Assembly (NCBI GenBank): GCA_026545225.1
Contig: CM048846.1
Coordinates: forward strand, 82,663,270 to 82,727,269
Length of the DNA stretch: 64,000 nt
From: Cornus controversa
Lineage: Eukaryota; Streptophyta; Magnoliopsida; Cornales; Cornaceae
Direction of reading: 5' to 3'
Below the pieces are notes generated by a model. It was not told the DNA's origin. It was given only the letters and a program-made list of their open reading frames with translations, and did not search any database. Below are positions 58,193 to 64,000 of this stretch, in pieces (position 1 is the stretch's first letter; every line of letters begins with the position of its first letter). The translations under genes were made by a program, and so were the position numbers.

Positions 58193-59478
58193 ACCGGAGG
58201 GGAGCCAAGATTTTAATTGAAGGGGGGGGGGGGGGGGGCGTAGTATATTTTGATGGAGAAAAAAAATAATGACAAATATAAATTTTTTTACATAAAAAAA
58301 ACTAACAAAAATGAAAAAATACAACAAAATTATTATTTTTTCAATGAGTAGTATAATATTCTTATTCTATTGTGTCCAAACTATTTGACAGGTTCAACAA
58401 ATTTGCACAACAAAAATGATTTGTGTTGACTCTCAATTTACTTGAAAAAATGAGATTTATATTTAGCTATTTAGGATTTTCATATTCTATGAAAAATAAA
58501 TGTATTTTATTGCAAAAGAAATGAATAATCAAGCTTGTAGTGAGTTCATGATAGAGAAACAGAATTACAGAAGGTTGATTTACTTTCTCTATCTCTCATT
58601 CGCAAACTTAGAGAGGAAACTGTAACATAGTCATGAAAAGGCCGCTAGAGTGAAATTACGAATAGAGAGAATAAACTATTGTTAACTTTGGAGGATTTTT
58701 TTTTCTTCAGAAATTAAAAGGTATAACTACGCTTTGATACCACGTTGTCACGCCCTAAATTTTCAAATCCGGTGTGATAAAAATAATTAAATTAAAAGTC
58801 GAAACTCAATTGTCAATGTCCTTGAAACTTGGTCAAATTATTATTTTTCCTTTAAATCAAAGAAATTTAATTTTTTCAAGATTTAAATAACTAGACTCTA
58901 TGCATTTAGAATTTGTTCTGAAATTTTTTCATTGAAAAGACCTCAATTTAGGCTCAAGTTTTGCCAATTAGTTATTAATTTTCAAGTTTAAAAAGAATAT
59001 ATAAAACAAATTTAAGAAAATAATTTCACACAATACATCCCATTTTTCACTATTCCTCAATGTATAACACACAAGTAAATGTATATATATATTTTTCTTC
59101 CTTCATCTCACTTCAAGTCTCATAACTCTCACTATACATAAAATCTTTTGATGAAACGAAATCCATTGAATATAAAATTTAGAAAACTTTTATTTGAGTA
59201 TCACTTTTACTATGTTTTAACCTAGGACGGAAATGTTACAAATTATTGAAATATAAAGAAAATTCAAATATTCATATATATATGTTTTATTATTGTATCT
59301 TTACCATTACTAATTCAAATAACTTCTCTTGAATTTTTACCATTACTAATTTATTAGAGTAAAACAAAAATTGAGGGGGGACATTTTTGAGATTTACAAA
59401 AAATATGTATATTGTAGTAAAAAATTTTTTTATTTCAGGGGGCACATGCCCTCCCGGGCATACACTGGCTCCACCAGA
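58193..59478. mobile_element. Candidate repeat with GGAGCCA inverted ends around an LTR fragment
   Basis: The left end reads GGGGAGCCAAGATTTTAATT and then a long G tract. The right end reads, in reverse complement, GGTGGAGCCAGTGTATGCCC with GGGGGCA-type sequence nearby. Such GGAGCCA...GGGGGCA ends occur in common plant repeats. A retroelement LTR with its primer-binding site lies inside (58734-59240). Boundaries and family uncertain. Confidence 0.3.
58746..59240 (-). mobile_element. LTR fossil with adjacent primer-binding site, 495 bp
   Basis: Read on the minus strand it starts TGTAACATTTCCGTCC and ends GGGCGTGACA, followed by ACG and TGGTATCAAAGC, a good Met-tRNA primer-binding site. It is therefore the 5' LTR of a minus-strand element whose body to the left is not recognisable. 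No partner LTR is visible in the window. It resembles the ends of the solo LTR at 11182-13562. Broken. Confidence 0.6.
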
Positions 59479-61014
59479 GGATGCAACATAAGTTAGAAAA
59501 GACAAAAAAAAAAAAAAAAAAAAAAGAGTAAGCAAAGTGTAGCAGAAAATGGTTATGGCAGTCATGGTGGTTGGTGATGATGTCCACGGGAGCGTGAGAG
59601 GGAGAAGAAAAGCTTGGAGGGCATGATTGTTTGTAATAGGACTGTTTTACCCGATTCAAGTGTGTCTATATAACTTAATTTATTTATTTAACATTTTATA
59701 TTATATTTTAAGATGATGTGTTTACATGTGATTAGATTATGTCATTGGTTAGTAGAAGACACCTGCTTATTTGTGAGTAGGTAAGTATTGTTCCTATTTT
59801 AATTTAAAGGGATTTCTTGCTAATGCTTCCATTTTTTTATTTTTGAATAATGAAATTTAAAAATTTGTTGTGAAGCTTTCAAATTTTTTGGTAATGCTTC
59901 GTTATGAGGCTTTTAGATTATGTCTAAAAATTGTCAAAATTTATTATCACTTTTACTTTTTTAGAAATAAAAGCTGTGTTAATAAATATGATTTTTGCTG
60001 TAACTTCCAAAAAAATGAAAATAAAATTTGAAATTGAAAGTGTTACCAAATAGAGCTTAAAAAAAACAATTTCCATGTCTAAATGAGATCATTTTCACTA
60101 AATAATGTATTTTTATTGATTGAGCATATTAATGACTGTGATATGCCGACTCACCAAAGAAAAAATTGTTAAGATGGTCCTCCACCACCATCGTTCAGTT
60201 CAATAACAATTCTCTAATTTGAAAAAGTGGACTCATCCAACATCAAATCTAAAAGATATTATAAAGAAATTGGAAGACCGTTAAAAATCTCATAAAATAT
60301 TAGTAAGAGACTTAATTTTTTAAAAAGGAAATTAAGTTTTGACACACTTGATAAGAGACCACAATTTTTTTTTTAACCAACCGTTGGGATGTCATTGTAT
60401 TTTATTCTATTTAAAATATAATGTGATATTATAATATAAAGACAAAATTATCTTTTCACTTTTAAAACTTATTCCTATTACTAAAAAAATTGATTTAAAG
60501 GATGTGAAAAATAAAGGCCAAACCGTCCCTTCGAATATAAGACCAAATTGCATAAGAGGTAAGTGAATTTAAAAATTTTTTTATTTTAAAAATAGGGATT
60601 GTTGGTGGCAAATAATCGGATCATTATAGACCAACCCGTGGACATTGGTCCTTATAATTGACACCTAACCAGTTGCACCAAAGGAAAAGAAGCAGCTTGC
60701 AGACAAACCTCACCACAGAATATAAGAGTCCGCCAAAAAGAATTTTTAAAAACATTTCGAAACCTTTAAGCCCACAATAACATAAATTCGTGTGCACGTG
60801 GCGCATTATATCCCCATCCAACACAAGTCCACAGCACAACCGTCTCTCAAACTCGAAGTCAAAAAATAACATAAAAAAAAAAAAAATAGCTTCCCTCACT
60901 CTCTTTCACTTCTTCTTCCATATATGCATACATATATCTATATATATCATCATCACTGCTTCGGTTATCGCTTGGTTCGTCACCAGAGATCGATCTAGGG
61001 TTTGTGTATCCGGA
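59479..61014. other. Upstream region of DRP1
   Basis: AT-rich spacer with no supported gene. The probable 5' UTR lies within about 60890-61014, with TATATATC-rich sequence near 60920-60950. Open frames crossing 60790-61164 on the plus strand include the real exon 1 but start upstream of the conserved Met. Confidence 0.5.
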
Positions 61015-64000
61015 ATGGAGAGCCTAATCGGACTGGGGAATCGGATTCAGAGGGCCTGTACGGTCCTCGGAGACTTCGGCGTAGACAACGCTTTGCCTTC
61101 TCTCTGGGACGCTCTTCCGACTATCGTTGCCGTAGGAGGACAGGTTCTCTCTCTGCATATATAGATTTCTGATGTTATATATATATATATATATATATCT
61201 GTGCGTGTATGTATACACATACCTTTTCATTTATCTGCTTCTCTCTTTGTTGTCTATTTCTTAGTGAGGTTTGATTTGTGGTATGTGTTTTGTGATGTGG
61301 TGTGTAGAGTTCTGGGAAGTCGTCTGTGCTGGAGAGCATTGTTGGGCGTGATTTTCTACCCAGGGGATCAGGTTACGAACTTCTAAATGATATTTATGTC
61401 TATATTATATTTTGTTTATGGTTTTCATAATAATTTGTTTGGTTGCTGAGAAAATATATACAAAAGGAAAGAAACTGAAGTTACAAAGTGTAGGTTTTGG
61501 TTCTTTTTTTTTGGTTGTGGAAATTCATATAATTGTAACTGAATAGGGTTTGTGGTTGATTTGAAAGTACAAGAAGCGATCAAAGTTTTGTATCATGAAT
61601 TTATTATTATTATTATTATTTAAGGACTATCTTACCTTGATGTAATGATGTGGCTATTTATTGTGGTTTGAGTTGAATCATCCTCTTTGTGTCATTGAAG
61701 TCAGAAGACTCAAAATTTAAATTGTTTATTTCCTCCTTTCTCAGCATCAAAGTGGATGTTCATTTTTCTATAATTATTTAAATTACAATAGCTGAATTAA
61801 TGTTTCAAAATAACCATAAAAACAACTAATGGTAGAAGTTTACGTGCTTGTTTTTTCCCCTTTCCCTTTTGCCTTTTGATTTATATAAATATTCTATGTT
61901 CTTCATTTTCAAATGGAGCAATATGTTGCTTGATTTTTCTATTATTTTGATACTTGTAGGGATTGTGACAAGAAGGCCTTTAGTATTGCAATTATACAAG
62001 ACGGAGCAGGGGCAACAGGAGTATGCACAATTTTCTCACTCAGGAAATAGAAGATTTACAGACTTCTGTATGTCGATTCTCATGCAAACGTTGTGATATG
62101 ATTTTGTTCTTTAATTAAATTTTATTGAAAATGCTAGAGAATTAATTTTTCCAATATTTTGCAATAAAAATAATCATTTGTGTTAGTGATTTCTAATTAA
62201 GGGAATTGTTGGTCTCCTGTTTTGAGTGTGAAAGTGTTTGTAATAGTTGTTGGCTTGCTAATTTTTTGACTAGCATAGCTGAATAATTGTAGGCAAACTT
62301 TGATCACTAAGATGCCAATTATCTTTTGAGTTTCTTAAGGACTCAGACCTTTGATAGCTTAAAAAGTTTTACTTTACGATTTATTTTATAAAAAACTATT
62401 ACTTTGACTAATAGTTTGACTTGTTTTTGTCAGTTTAGTTACGACCCTTGCTTCTACAATTAAAAATTCTAAACAGTATGATTGTATCAGAATCACTACC
62501 ACTTCTATAGAAACTCCCAGTAGTCAATTACTTATATCCTTGACACTAATTGCTATGTTTAGTGGCTGCTGAGATGGTAGTAGTAGTGGTATTGTAGTAG
62601 CACCATTTGCCGTCCACTCTTATTACCATCACTCGAAGTAGTACCGGTAAAAGTTGTTGTACTGCCTATTATTGTTCTCATTGTAGAGGTGCAAGTTTTG
62701 ATGTCACCATCAGAACTTTCCCTAAATATATTGTAATTTGTATGACTATAATGGAATGGTGTTACAAGGAACTGTGTTTCCTTATGAATTAATCTTTGCA
62801 AGTTCCCAATTCCCATGATTTGGTTTCTTCTTTTAACAAACGCTTGGCTTGGACCACTTGGTTGCTTAGAGTATTTGAATGTAGCCAGCATTAAGTGATT
62901 GTGTTGCCTTTACTTGAGTGGTTCATCAACTATTTGTCCTTCAAGTCTTCAACTTCAATCTATCTTGGTTAGTAGCAACCCTTGGTGCTCTTGTTTGGAT
63001 CATTAAATTATGAATGATAAGAGAACTTACACAAAGTCAGTATGAAAAACCATATTGTATTTGAAATGGAGAACACAATCATATTCCAATTGCAAGGTCT
63101 AGGGTTAGGTGTTGAACCCTGGTATATGCGATGCATGACATGTCCATACACTAAAATTATGTTAAGAAATTAGAAATTGGTTGTTTAAAATACATAACAG
63201 AGTACGCATTCAATGAAATATTCTCTATCTAAAAGAGGTAATTGATACTGCACTTTATTATAGAATTGGAGATGGCCATGCAAATTTAAAAAATGTTCAG
63301 GTATCCAAGATACTAATGCCACTAGAGACCCTAGGATATAAGTCATATTATGGATATCTTAATTGATATGGGCTTTAGCAAGCATTGCCTTTTAGTTAGC
63401 ACTATTCACAGGATGAAAGGACCTTAGTACAACTTAATACTGGTGTTATGGCTCAGTACGATATTCTACTCAACGATCAATTATGAAAATATCAATGAGT
63501 TATGAAATAACAAGAAATAATTGTGGGTTCAGAGTTTTATATATAATGATAAAACTTCTAAATACAATGACGCCTACAGAAGGATTGGTCTAGGTGGAAG
63601 CCTAGAATAGTAAAAAAATGTAAGAAACAGAGATGGCAGTTACAATACACAGCAGTTCTTCAAGGAGAGGTGGCTCTTGGAGGAATAATTATGAGGGTGA
63701 ATTGTGAATGTGATGGAAATTTGATAATCATAGTTGTTGAGTATGTTCCTCTAGTTAAAGTGGTTCTGGGAGCTATCATTGAGGGTAATGAGTGCTGGAT
63801 AAAGGGGTGGGTTATGATGTATTGATGTGACCATAATTTTGCTGTCTCAAGTGGTTGCCCAGTAAAGAAAGGAATATTACACTTCTTGCACATGGTACTT
63901 GCTTGCGTGTTCTAATTGAAGAAATGCACTTGGAATTTATTTATTTTTTATGAATTTCTTATTCAGCTATGGTACGGGCAGAAATTCAGGCAGAAACTGA
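61015..64000 (+). CDS. Dynamin-related protein 1 (DRP1 subfamily), 5' part, runs off the window
   Basis: A large GTPase of the plant DRP1 group, which acts in cell-plate formation and endocytic membrane scission. Exons seen: 61015-61143, 61308-61371, 61960-62067 and 63967-64000 (continuing), all GT-AG with matching phases. The protein begins [20 protein letters not shown], then gives [19 protein letters not shown] (the G1/P-loop, GGQSSGKS, spans the exon 1-2 junction), [17 protein letters not shown] (G2 region) and [16 protein letters not shown] at the window end. About 111 residues of a usual 610 or so are present, so only the start of the GTPase domain is seen. The start MESLIGL matches DRP1 proteins such as DRP1C/1E, but I cannot name the paralogue. 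Intron 3 is 1.9 kb with no other gene. Confidence 0.95.

Overview
This is nuclear DNA from a flowering plant, most likely a eudicot. It is AT-rich, with GT-AG introns of up to several kilobases, abundant microsatellites, and many plant-type transposable elements. No prokaryotic or organellar gene order is visible.

Five host genes are supported. (1) GOT1, a Golgi/ER vesicle-transport membrane protein, lies on the minus strand in six exons (137-9633). I rebuilt all 140 residues, including a 31-nt first exon 6.6 kb from the next exon and a 39-nt last exon. (2) nMAT2, a nucleus-encoded mitochondrial group II intron maturase, lies on the minus strand in one exon (21514-23733). (3) RABH1B, a Rab6-type Golgi GTPase, lies on the plus strand in six exons (41520-53586) and encodes 207 residues. 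(4) An intronless histone H3.1 gene lies on the plus strand (56748-57158). (5) The 5' part of a dynamin-related protein 1 (DRP1) gene lies on the plus strand (61015-64000); three exons and the start of a fourth precede the window edge. GOT1, RABH1B and DRP1 all act in endomembrane traffic, but their proximity is probably chance.

The space between these genes is mostly mobile elements, several with exact target-site duplications (TSDs). A 3.9-kb MULE (10559-14434, 9-bp TSD) holds a solo LTR and split a tandem duplication. A 3.95-kb PIF/Harbinger element (24731-28681, TSD TTA) carries an intact DDE transposase and a frameshifted Myb-like partner gene. The region 28.7-39.6 kb is a broken endogenous pararetrovirus (Caulimoviridae, minus strand). 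Its pieces are separated by a Stowaway-like MITE, a copia solo LTR that contains another solo LTR which contains a Stowaway MITE, and a 4.2-kb Ty3-type element.

The RABH1B introns hold a 5'-truncated LINE with a 12-bp TSD and a minus-strand Ty1/copia element that itself contains a 1.2-kb fold-back element.

I found no CRISPR array, operon, rRNA or recognisable tRNA, and no clearly new biological system. The items most worth a second look are the Harbinger element with candidate binding sites for its own Myb-like protein at both ends, the nested viral fossil, the large AT-flanked hairpin at 15.2 kb, and the fold-back element inside the copia copy.
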